From Lachnospiraceae bacterium (lineage in GTDB: Bacteria; Bacillota; Clostridia; Lachnospirales; Lachnospiraceae), in contig JAFLSX010000011.1 in assembly GCA_022510705.1 (NCBI GenBank), forward strand, positions 1 through 54,139: a stretch of 54,139 bases of DNA. The letters run 5' to 3'. The number at the start of each line of letters is the position of its first letter. Position 1 is the stretch's first letter. The position numbers were made by a program, and so were the translations under genes. A model generated the notes under the pieces. That model saw only the letters and a list, made by a program, of their open reading frames with translations. It was not told the DNA's origin and did not search any database. This document shows, one piece after another, positions 43,564 to 51,517 of this stretch.

Positions 43564-44274
43564 ATGGCAAGTAAACAAAAAATTCTGATTGTAGATGACG
43601 ATGAGAATATTGCAGAGTTGATTTCTCTTTATCTGATCAAGGAATGCTTTGAAACCATGATCGTGGGGGACGGAGAATCCGCACTTACCGCTGTAGACTC
43701 CTTTGACCCGAATTTGATCTTATTGGATTTGATGCTGCCCGGTATTGACGGCTATCAGGTTTGCCGTGAGGTGCGTGCTAAGCACCAGACTCCTATTATC
43801 ATTCTCTCTGCCAAGGGCGAAGTGTTTGACAAGGTTCTAGGGTTGGAACTGGGTGCTGACGACTTTATGGAAAAGCCCTTCGATTCCAAAGAGCTGGTTG
43901 CACGGGTGAAGGCAGTACTGCGGCGTTATAAGCCGGTGGTTTCCGTTCCCGAGGTCAGCTCCGATAGACGGGTGGAATACCCCGACCTCATCATCAATCA
44001 GACCAACTATTCCGTTATCTATATGGGTAAAACCGTGGAAATGCCTCCCAAGGAGCTGGAATTACTTTATTTCTTGGCATCCTCACCCAATCATGTTTTT
44101 ACCAGAGAGCAGCTTTTGGATCAAATCTGGGGATATGAATATATCGGAGATACCCGTACCGTGGACGTACATATCAAACGTTTGCGGGAAAAGATCAAGG
44201 ACCACACTTCCTGGAAAATTTCCACCATCTGGGGTATTGGCTATAAATTTGAGGTCAAAGGAAATCCGTCATGA
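43564..44274 (+). CDS. OmpR-family response regulator
   Basis: This 236-residue regulator has VDDDENIAE, phospho-acceptor LLDLMLPGIDG, LSAKGE and FMEKPFDS in the receiver, then a winged helix with TRTVDVHIKRLREKI and TIWGIGYKFEV. It overlaps its kinase gene by ATGA and follows mutS2 by 15 bases with a GGAGG site. The pair belongs to the general PhoB/ResD-like group; its stimulus is unknown. Confidence 0.95.
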   Translation: MASKQKILIVDDDENIAELISLYLIKECFETMIVGDGESALTAVDSFDPNLILLDLMLPGIDGYQVCREVRAKHQTPIIILSAKGEVFDKVLGLELGADDFMEKPFDSKELVARVKAVLRRYKPVVSVPEVSSDRRVEYPDLIINQTNYSVIYMGKTVEMPPKELELLYFLASSPNHVFTREQLLDQIWGYEYIGDTRTVDVHIKRLREKIKDHTSWKISTIWGIGYKFEVKGNPS

Positions 44275-45698
44275 AAAAAACCCTGTATTTAAAATTTATA
44301 CTGGCTTACGTTATCTTTGGTATCTTTGGTTTTATCATCATTACTACCTTTGTGCCAAGCATGACGAGGGAGCAGCTTATCCGCGAAAAGGCTAATGCCT
44401 TATATTCCGAGGCCACTCTGATCGCGGGCACCTATGCTCCGGGACTGTATACCAACGATACCTCCTTAGAGACAGTAAAGTCCCAGCTGGACGCCCTCTC
44501 CCTTTATTTGGAGTCCGTCATATGGATCATCAACCCTTCCGGCAGAATGGTTTTAAGCACGGATTCTCCGCTAAATGTGGAAGACGTTGTGGTGATCGAA
44601 GATTTTGATCCTACCGTCACAGCCGGTTCCTACTACAATGTGAGTGACTTTTTTGGCAGTTATGAAGAAGATATGCTGAATGTGATTGTACCCATTATCT
44701 CAGCCTACAAGGTCAACGGCTATGTGGTGATCCATGCTCCCATGGCGGATATCGAGAAATCCTGCAACAGCCTGCTTACCATTTCCTATATTACACTGGG
44801 CATCCTTTTTTTACTGTCTCTGATCATTTTAATATTTTTTACGGAAATCGTTTATATTCCGCTGCGCAAGATTACTTATGCCACGGAGCAGTATGCCTCC
44901 GGTAACATGCATTATGAGTTTCAGGTAGAAAGTGAAGATGAGATCGGCTATCTGGCAGCCAGCCTAAACTACATGGCAAGTGAGATTGCCCGCTCAGAGG
45001 ATAACCAAAAGCAATTTGTTGCCAATATTTCTCACGATTTCCGCTCCCCTCTAACCTCTGTCAGGGGATACCTGGAGGCCATGCTGGACGGCACGATCCC
45101 TTCGGAGCTGCACGAGCGCTACCTTCAGATAGTGTTGAATGAGACGGACCGTCTGACAAAGCTGACAAACAGCCTGCTAACCCTGAATAATTTAAATACC
45201 AAGGGTATGCTTTTGGACAAGACCGATTTTGACATTAATCAAGTCATTCGCTCCACTGCCGCATCTTTTGAGGGCACCTGCCGCAAAAAAATGCTTGCCA
45301 TTGAGCTGGTTCTTACCGGGGACATGATGTATGTAAATGCCGATATGGGCAAAATTCAACAGGTACTTTACAATCTATTGGACAATGCCATAAAATTCAG
45401 CCACCACGACTCCGTTATCCGTATTGAAACCTCTGTCAAAAAGAATAAGCTTTTTGTTTCCGTCAAGGACAGTGGCATAGGCATCCCCAAGGAAGATTTA
45501 AAGCTCATCTGGGAGCGGTTTTATAAATCCGATGCTTCCCGCGGTAAAGACAAGAAGGGTACGGGACTTGGCCTCTCCATTGTAAAGGAGATCATTGCCT
45601 CCCACGGGGAACATATCAATGTCATCAGTACCGAAGGTGTAGGAACGGAATTTATTTTCTCCCTGCCCTGTTCTAAAATCAATGAAGAGGATGATTAA
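44271..45698 (+). CDS. HAMP-domain sensor histidine kinase
   Basis: This 475-residue kinase has a helix near 7-27, an extracytoplasmic sensor of about 140 residues (a single Cache/PAS-like fold by length), and a second helix near 168-190. HAMP is followed by the H-box NISHDFRSPLTSVRGY, N-box YNLLDNAIKFSH and G-boxes DSGIGIPK and GTGLGLSIVKEIIA. The H-box has Phe-Arg-Ser in place of Leu-Arg-Thr, a tolerated variant. It is cognate to the regulator at 43564. Confidence 0.95.
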   Translation: MKKTLYLKFILAYVIFGIFGFIIITTFVPSMTREQLIREKANALYSEATLIAGTYAPGLYTNDTSLETVKSQLDALSLYLESVIWIINPSGRMVLSTDSPLNVEDVVVIEDFDPTVTAGSYYNVSDFFGSYEEDMLNVIVPIISAYKVNGYVVIHAPMADIEKSCNSLLTISYITLGILFLLSLIILIFFTEIVYIPLRKITYATEQYASGNMHYEFQVESEDEIGYLAASLNYMASEIARSEDNQKQFVANISHDFRSPLTSVRGYLEAMLDGTIPSELHERYLQIVLNETDRLTKLTNSLLTLNNLNTKGMLLDKTDFDINQVIRSTAASFEGTCRKKMLAIELVLTGDMMYVNADMGKIQQVLYNLLDNAIKFSHHDSVIRIETSVKKNKLFVSVKDSGIGIPKEDLKLIWERFYKSDASRGKDKKGTGLGLSIVKEIIASHGEHINVISTEGVGTEFIFSLPCSKINEEDD

Positions 45699-45740
45699 AA
45701 ACGGCTTCCCGCACCGATATGATGCAGGAAGCCGTTTTTT
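45697..45740. terminator. terminator after the two-component pair
   Basis: AAAAACGGCTTCC ... GGAAGCCGTTTTTT forms a 13-bp A/T-flanked stem starting at the kinase stop. It ends plus-strand transcription and, in the other direction, that of the solute-binding lipoprotein gene. Confidence 0.92.
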
Positions 45741-45761
45741 AATTACCAATACGCTTAAACC

Positions 45762-47993
45762 TTACTCTGCCAGATACATACGCAATCCGCTCTCTATGGT
45801 GGAAATCGTCTGTTCCAACGTAGCGCTGCCGTTTAAGTAAGCCGGCAGAGATTCCATGATCACCTTTTCTATCTGCTCATCCTCCACCAGCCTCTTGTGC
45901 ACATTTTTACACATTTCTATTAGCCGCTCAGCATTTTTTTCACTTACTGCAATGATCGGAAACTCTATCACATCACCGTTTGGATGTGCGAACATGGCAT
46001 AGGCTTCATAGGCGCTTCTGTCTTTATCTTTTTGGTTTTCCAAAGCCTGTATATTGACAGCAAACCCGTCTCTGAAATCACTGTCCTGTACCTCCGCAGA
46101 AAGCGCATACTTCAGAAAATCCTTTGCCACATCCGGGGCATCGGTCCCTTTCAAAATTGCAATTTCACCTATTGGTCTGAATGCGCCTTCAAATGATTCA
46201 AAATTGCCGTTGGTATCCGTCAGGATGGACAGGGGCATCATAGCGGCAAGGAATCCCTCCAATTCGTCGAAAACAACACCCTCTCGGAAGGAATAATCCG
46301 ACAAATGATACGGTGTGATCTCGTCCGTGAAACGATCCACCATCTGACAGTAATCCGTCATATGTTTTAAGCTTTCCAACAATTCTTCCAATTTTCCCTT
46401 ATTTAACTCTTTTTCATTTACCAGCTCCTGTACCATAAAAGGTACAAAGATGGAAGTCAGTTCATCCACCGTCATAGGACCTAACAGCGGCTCTTCATAA
46501 CCGGCCATCACCTTTGACAAATTTTCCATATTCTCTGCTGTGGACGTATTCAGCATGGTACTGCATATAATGCTTAAGGAAATCCTTAAAGGTATGCAGT
46601 ATATCGCACCGTCAGTTCCCGTATAATTGTCTGCCACATTTTTTAATATCTCCCCTTGTTCTGACATTGGTGTCACGATGTCACTGATATCTGCCAGCAT
46701 GCCCTGCTCTACAAAAGCATCTGCATCCAGACCGTCCAATAACAACACATCCAGCTTTTCTCCTGCCAGCAACCGCGTATAAAGGTTCTGTATCTTTGCT
46801 TTTACATCTGCGGTTTCCTGCTCTTCATAAGGAATCCCTATTTCTACCTGCACCTGTACTTCCGGATGCAGTCTGGTGTACATGGCTGCCGCATGTCTGA
46901 TCGTAGTATTATCATAAAGACTGTATACAATAAGCTGTGTTTCCGGCAGCCTGACCAGTTCTGCGTCATAGGTATATTCCATTAAATAGTACGCACCCTC
47001 CTCCGAAAACAAGGCATAATAAGTTGTCGGGTCGGTTGCCGCAATACCTTGGCAATACATGGTTTCCAACGCAAATGTGGTATAGCTTCCCTTTATAATG
47101 CAACTCCATTCGCCCTCCGGTGAATACCTAAACAATCCGCCCCGCCCGCATAGCAGCAGTGAACCGTCTGAGAGGATTGTCAAATGATTATTGGCCCCGA
47201 CACCCATGTCACATTTTGCATTTTCTTCCGGTGCGTCTTTTCCTTGCAGGTATACCTGCAATTCTGAAAATTCCTCATTACTATTTTCGGAGATGACATA
47301 AAATTTATCCCGTGCACCGTATATTTTTCCTGTATACAATTCCGAGGGAAGCTTAACCTCCTGCAGTATCGTTCCATCCTCCCCACTGTATACTTTGACA
47401 TCATTATAAGAAATGCTTGCAATACTACCGTCCTCCAAAACGGCTATATCATCCGGATATTCATAATAATGCCATTCCGGATCCTCTATCCGCCAATCCT
47501 GCGGCGTTATTTCCTCTGCCGTAACACCATCCCCACTGCGATAGAGATAGCCCAGCAGATTTTCTCCCACCATACCTACGAAGTACAGATAAGAATTTCC
47601 GTTTACATTTTCCACCACTCTGCACTGAAAAAGCGCATCTGCATAAGTTATGTTCGTTAGCCATTTGGGCGTATCCAATATAAAACTTCCGTCCTGATAT
47701 AAATAGCGTACAAATCCTATTTCCTGCCCCGTTTCTTTCAGCGAATAAAGGCAAAGCTGTCCCTCCACCTCACCTATTTGAAAAATGTCCTCCCCATTTA
47801 CCCCTTCCGGCAGCCCGATCTCCCGCTCCACATAACCGCCTTTTTCACTACTTTCCGCCCCTGCAGTCCCTTGCATTGCTTCTGTAGGTGTATCTCCGCC
47901 TTCTGATCCCGGACTGCTTTCTGCTTTTCCACAGCCCAATATTCCGCATGATAATGCTGCTGTAAGTAGAATAGCCATAAATTTTTTCAACAT
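45762..47993 (-). CDS. lipoprotein: N-terminal propeller-like domain fused to a family-1 solute-binding domain
   Basis: This 743-residue lipoprotein has a signal with lipobox GILGC (Cys about 21) and a Ser/Glu linker. It continues with about 320 residues of beta-propeller-like repeats (IAVLEDGSIASISYNDVKVYSGEDG, LTILSDGSLLLCGRGGLFRYS). A C-terminal extracellular solute-binding fold (from about 355) has HAAAMYTRLHPEVQVQVEIGIPYEEQ, LLAGEKLDVLLLDGLDADAFVEQG and APDVAKDFLKYALS. Ordinary binding proteins are about 400-450 residues, so the propeller is an addition. No permease or ATPase gene is adjacent. It may be an orphan binding protein that reports to a sensor or scavenges for a distant transporter. 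Confidence 0.85.
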   Translation of the reverse strand: MLKKFMAILLTAALSCGILGCGKAESSPGSEGGDTPTEAMQGTAGAESSEKGGYVEREIGLPEGVNGEDIFQIGEVEGQLCLYSLKETGQEIGFVRYLYQDGSFILDTPKWLTNITYADALFQCRVVENVNGNSYLYFVGMVGENLLGYLYRSGDGVTAEEITPQDWRIEDPEWHYYEYPDDIAVLEDGSIASISYNDVKVYSGEDGTILQEVKLPSELYTGKIYGARDKFYVISENSNEEFSELQVYLQGKDAPEENAKCDMGVGANNHLTILSDGSLLLCGRGGLFRYSPEGEWSCIIKGSYTTFALETMYCQGIAATDPTTYYALFSEEGAYYLMEYTYDAELVRLPETQLIVYSLYDNTTIRHAAAMYTRLHPEVQVQVEIGIPYEEQETADVKAKIQNLYTRLLAGEKLDVLLLDGLDADAFVEQGMLADISDIVTPMSEQGEILKNVADNYTGTDGAIYCIPLRISLSIICSTMLNTSTAENMENLSKVMAGYEEPLLGPMTVDELTSIFVPFMVQELVNEKELNKGKLEELLESLKHMTDYCQMVDRFTDEITPYHLSDYSFREGVVFDELEGFLAAMMPLSILTDTNGNFESFEGAFRPIGEIAILKGTDAPDVAKDFLKYALSAEVQDSDFRDGFAVNIQALENQKDKDRSAYEAYAMFAHPNGDVIEFPIIAVSEKNAERLIEMCKNVHKRLVEDEQIEKVIMESLPAYLNGSATLEQTISTIESGLRMYLAE

Positions 47994-48137
47994 ATTTTCC
48001 TCCCGCTTCTGTTAAATTCGGCCCTTAAAAGTCTTCCTGGCCTGAGCACTATTATGGCGTATTTCTTTTAAGATTGTTTTAGGATTAATTTAATTTATAA
48101 ATAATATTTCTTAATATTCCCATAAAAAGACAAAGGA

Positions 48138-48167
48138 TTGACGTATCCTAATAAAGAGGCATAAAAT
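48138..48167 (+). promoter_or_regulatory. promoter of the Cys-rich lipoprotein/radical SAM operon
   Basis: TTGACG, an 18-base spacer and TAAAAT lie about 50 bases before the start of the Cys-rich gene. A small stem CCTGC-tccc-GCAGG and GGTGGAAAGG follow in the leader. Confidence 0.55.
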
Positions 48168-48215
48168 GAATTTATTACCGACACCTGCTCCCGCAGGCGG
48201 TGGAAAGGCGGATAT

Positions 48216-48833
48216 ATGCAAGGTAAAGAGAAATGTAAAGCATTAAAAGAAATTCGCAGGCAGATTGCCGAGAAAAACGATATTCCCTATGCGGTTTCTC
48301 AGTGCTCTCATCAGGGGGACTGTAAAGGCACCTGCCCCAAATGTGAATCGGAACTGCGATATCTGGAGAGAGAACTTGCCGTCAGAAAAAATTTAGGAAA
48401 AGCTGTAGCCATAGCCGGTATTTCCATAGGCGCTTGCTCTTCTCTTACCGCATGCGCTCCCATAGAGTCTGCACAAAATACCGTGATTCCTTCCCCCATA
48501 GCAATGCCTGACGGAGAAATGCCGATCGGAACAGTGCCTCCGGAAACACCCGGAACAACTGAAGCCGAATGGCAGCTTCTTTTACCTAATCCCGATGACT
48601 ATCCGGTAATCCCGGCTCCTTCGCCGGATGCGGATAATGGTTATCCAATAAATACACTGGAAACAGAGGGCAGCCTTCCGATAAATACACCGGAGATCGA
48701 GGGTGGTCTGGAAATTGCTCCGGAATTCTTTCCCGAACCGATGACGGGAGAAATCATAGAGGGAGAAGACATCATCACAACTTCGGTGCTGGAAGGAGAT
48801 ATTGCTCTGCCGGAGGATGGCAGCCTTGAGTAA
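48216..48833 (+). CDS. Cys-rich, lipobox-containing, repeat-bearing protein coupled to a radical SAM enzyme
   Basis: This 205-residue protein has an odd layout. Residues 1-58 are cytosolic-looking and charged, with the Cys cluster QCSHQGDCKGTCPKCESE. A hydrophobic stretch (AVAIAGISIGACSSLTAC) ends in a lipobox-like LTAC. Residues 80-205 are acidic, Pro-rich and low-complexity, with a tandem repeat (YPINTLETEGS / LPINTPEIEGG) and several G-E/D-I motifs. The radical SAM gene begins inside its last codons. I read it as a lipoprotein or membrane-anchored substrate or partner of that enzyme. I recall TIGRFAM models for an rSAM/lipoprotein system, mainly in Bacteroidetes; membership is unverified. 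It has GGAAAGG upstream of the start. Confidence 0.8.
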   Translation: MQGKEKCKALKEIRRQIAEKNDIPYAVSQCSHQGDCKGTCPKCESELRYLERELAVRKNLGKAVAIAGISIGACSSLTACAPIESAQNTVIPSPIAMPDGEMPIGTVPPETPGTTEAEWQLLLPNPDDYPVIPAPSPDADNGYPINTLETEGSLPINTPEIEGGLEIAPEFFPEPMTGEIIEGEDIITTSVLEGDIALPEDGSLE

Positions 48834-49476
48834 TGCCGTTCCCACCCTGCCCGTTTTTGCGATCAGAAGGCACCGTCTTACTACGGATGGAAACGGGGTG
48901 TCTACCCTGGTGGGCGCCTATGGCTGTCCCTTGTCCTGTCGTTATTGCATTAATCCTCATGCCTGGAACCCGAAAACTTTAGAAAAATGTATTTCCCTCA
49001 CGCCGGAAGAACTCTATGAACGGGTGAAGATCGACGATTTATACTTTCGTGCCACCGGCGGCGGCATTACCTTCGGCGGCGGGGAATCTCTTTTACATAC
49101 GGAATTTATTTGTGCTTTTCGCAAAGTCTGCGGCCCGGACTGGACCTTAAGTGTGGAGACCTCTTTAAATCTTCCCGGCCACCGGTTAGAGCGGATACTT
49201 GATGTGGTGGATGACTATATTATAGACATTAAAGATCTGGATCCTCTCGTTTACGAATCCTATACCGGGATGCCCATTGACCGGGTTTTATCCAATCTGC
49301 AGTTCTTAAGCGAACGGCTTGCTGCATCGGCCGAAAACGGAAAACCCGGACATGTCCGTATCCGCGTTCCTCTGATTCCGAACTATAATAGCCCTGCACA
49401 TCTGGAACAATCTGTTAGCAAACTGCGCTCTATGGGCTTTTCTGATATCGAAACTTTCTCATATACCATTAGATAA
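48826..49476 (+). CDS. radical SAM enzyme, glycyl-radical-activase-like
   Basis: This radical SAM enzyme of about 216 residues has the 4Fe-4S motif GCPLSCRYC (CX3CX2C) and the activase signature GGGITFGGGESLLHTEF, close to the GGG.TFSGGEPL of pyruvate formate-lyase activase. VETSLNL and DDYIIDIKDLDPLVYESYTG are in the same relative order. No extra ferredoxin clusters or SPASM domain are present. GGAGG (48812-48816) is nine bases before TTG 48826 and touches ATG 48817, so the TTG is the likely start; it overlaps the Cys-rich gene. No glycyl-radical enzyme is encoded nearby, so the Cys-rich lipoprotein is the natural candidate substrate. Confidence 0.87.
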   Translation: MSNAVPTLPVFAIRRHRLTTDGNGVSTLVGAYGCPLSCRYCINPHAWNPKTLEKCISLTPEELYERVKIDDLYFRATGGGITFGGGESLLHTEFICAFRKVCGPDWTLSVETSLNLPGHRLERILDVVDDYIIDIKDLDPLVYESYTGMPIDRVLSNLQFLSERLAASAENGKPGHVRIRVPLIPNYNSPAHLEQSVSKLRSMGFSDIETFSYTIR

Positions 49477-49506
49477 TCCCTTTTTAAAATATTTTATAGA
49501 AATCTA

Positions 49507-49537
49507 TTGACCTTCCACCTTGTGGAAGGTATATCAT
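49507..49537 (+). promoter_or_regulatory. MerR-type promoter/operator with 19-bp spacer
   Basis: TTGACC (-35) and TATCAT (-10, 49532-49537) are 19 bases apart, the long spacer typical of MerR-activated promoters. The dyad ACCTTCCAC-ctt-GTGGAAGGT (49510-49530) fills the spacer and closely resembles CueR/MerR operators. It lies directly before the MerR-family gene at 49562, so autoregulation is very likely. Confidence 0.85.
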
Positions 49538-49561
49538 ATGTTCATAAAAGGGGGAATTCAG

Positions 49562-51502
49562 ATGAAGATCAACGAAGTGGAACAATCCATAGGCATGACC
49601 AAAAAGAATATCCGCTTCTATGAGCAGGAAGGTCTTTTAACGCCGTCCCGCAGCCCCGGCAACGGATATCGGGACTATTCCACGAAAGATTTGGAGACAC
49701 TACGCCAGATTAAGCTTCTTCGAAAATTGGGAATTTCCATTGAGGACATCAAAAAGCTGCAGAATGATTCTCTCACTTTGGAGGATTGTCTTAAACAACA
49801 TCTGATTGCATTGGAGCAGGAACGTAAGAACCTAGAAGCTGTCACAAAATTCTGCCGCCGGCTGTTGGCCACAGATGCCACTTTAAAGAGTATGCCGGCG
49901 GAGCAGCTTCTTACCGATATGGAAAATATGGAGGAAGGAGGAACCCGTTTTATGGGCGCTAAGAACCGGAACGAAAAGGAAGAGGAGAGTATGTCTTCTT
50001 TCGCAATCGTTTTTCTCGTCGCCATTATACTGCCTGCTGTTGTGACAGCGTTCATTATTGGCAGACGTTCTGCGCCGATGGACCAAATGTCTCAAAATGC
50101 GGTACTCTATTCTTTTTACGAGTCCGGTGACTTCTTTTATAACCTAAATGGGGATGTCTATGAACCGGAAAACCAAGTGCGCACGCATTGGTATGGTCAC
50201 GCAGCCGACTCCTCTCTGCTGGCCTATTGGCTTTATGAAGAGGACTCCAGCTATCCCAGTGGAATCCGTAGTGATCTATACTACATCACCGGAGATTTGG
50301 AACCGGTGAAGGTGGCAGAATCAGTGAGAGAGTATATGGTGAGTTATGACGGTTCCTACATTGCCTACTTTCAAAGCTTTGAAAATAATACACATTCCGA
50401 TTTGTATCTGTATGAGGTAAGCAGTGGGGAGTCCACTAAAATTGACGAAGATATTGGGGGCAGCTTCTTTTGCCTCTCTCCAAACGGTAAGATCATAGCC
50501 TACCAAAAAGATTTCTACGGAACACTTTATATAGGCGGCCTGGATATGGAGATCTCCAAAGTAGCCGAGGACGATATAACGCCACTCGGGGTCGTTCCTT
50601 TGGCCGTTTCCGATGACGGAGAGCATCTATATTACATTCACAATAGGGGGTTATATTATTATAATTATAATGAAAAAGATTCCGTAGAGGTAGCATCCAA
50701 TATAGACCCCAACGGTATCTTAGCCTACCGTTTTTGTTTCAACAGAGATATTTCCGAACTGCTGTATGTGGTAAACTTTGAAACCTATTACTATGCACCG
50801 GACTTGGATACTCCCATTAAGATAGTCGATGACCGGATTTATCATGTTCTTGAAAACTCTACTGCAGCTGACGAATATTCATGCAGCACATATGCCGGAA
50901 TTGCCAGGGTTGATACCTTTAAGAACCATGTCCTGCAATCATCGGGTTACGGTCACCAATTGTACTGGCTTAATGAGAATGCAACGAATACGGTAGCGAT
51001 ATCCGCAGACGCTCGTTATAGTATGCTGTCCGCAGACGGAAGATCTCTTTTATATTTAGAGGACGGCATCCTCTACCGATTGGATAGCTTTGGCGAGGAG
51101 ATGAAACCCACCGTTGTATGCGAAAAAACCGACATACAGTATTTTACAGCAAACAGTGATCTGTCAAAGGTTTATATTTCTACAGCACGGGATTTGTATT
51201 ACGTAAAGAATCGTGAAGAAACTGAACAGCTTTCCGACAATTTGGCATATGCGGAATTTGAAGAATACGGTTATTACGAATATTACCCTGTATATGATAA
51301 TACAAGCGGGAAGATTTATTTCTTGGAAGACGGAGCTCTCTATGCAGCAGATAAAAACGAAACCTCTAAAAATAAGGTTGCAGAGAATGCCACACAGCTG
51401 GCCTTGCTGCCGGGTGGTATTTCTTATCTCTGCAACGAGGATGAACAAGCGGTGCGTTATTATCTCCATAACGGAAATGCCATTAAAATTTATACAGAAT
51501 AA
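49562..51502 (+). CDS. membrane-tethered MerR regulator with an extracytoplasmic beta-propeller
   Basis: This 646-residue one-component regulator starts at ATG 49562 behind GGGGGAA; the track start adds 14 codons. Residues 1-70 are a MerR helix-turn-helix (INEVEQSIGMTKKNIRFYEQEGLLTPSRSPGNGYRDYS and LRKLGISIEDIKKL). A dimerisation coiled coil (to about 115) and a charged linker follow. One membrane helix (SFAIVFLVAIILPAVVTAFIIG, about 143-164) leads to about 480 residues of outside TolB/WD-like repeats (LYYITGDLEPVKVAES, YIAYFQSFENNTHSDLYLYEVSSGES). MerR proteins are normally 120-270 residues and soluble. I infer that the propeller senses an envelope signal and transmits it to DNA-bound MerR dimers. 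Confidence 0.9.
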   Translation: MKINEVEQSIGMTKKNIRFYEQEGLLTPSRSPGNGYRDYSTKDLETLRQIKLLRKLGISIEDIKKLQNDSLTLEDCLKQHLIALEQERKNLEAVTKFCRRLLATDATLKSMPAEQLLTDMENMEEGGTRFMGAKNRNEKEEESMSSFAIVFLVAIILPAVVTAFIIGRRSAPMDQMSQNAVLYSFYESGDFFYNLNGDVYEPENQVRTHWYGHAADSSLLAYWLYEEDSSYPSGIRSDLYYITGDLEPVKVAESVREYMVSYDGSYIAYFQSFENNTHSDLYLYEVSSGESTKIDEDIGGSFFCLSPNGKIIAYQKDFYGTLYIGGLDMEISKVAEDDITPLGVVPLAVSDDGEHLYYIHNRGLYYYNYNEKDSVEVASNIDPNGILAYRFCFNRDISELLYVVNFETYYYAPDLDTPIKIVDDRIYHVLENSTAADEYSCSTYAGIARVDTFKNHVLQSSGYGHQLYWLNENATNTVAISADARYSMLSADGRSLLYLEDGILYRLDSFGEEMKPTVVCEKTDIQYFTANSDLSKVYISTARDLYYVKNREETEQLSDNLAYAEFEEYGYYEYYPVYDNTSGKIYFLEDGALYAADKNETSKNKVAENATQLALLPGGISYLCNEDEQAVRYYLHNGNAIKIYTE

Positions 51503-51517
51503 AAACTGCCGGGCAGC

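Noticed and set aside
48166-48243. 26-codon upstream ORF before the Cys-rich gene
   Set aside because: Its ATG overlaps the predicted -10 box, so it would not be on the transcript.
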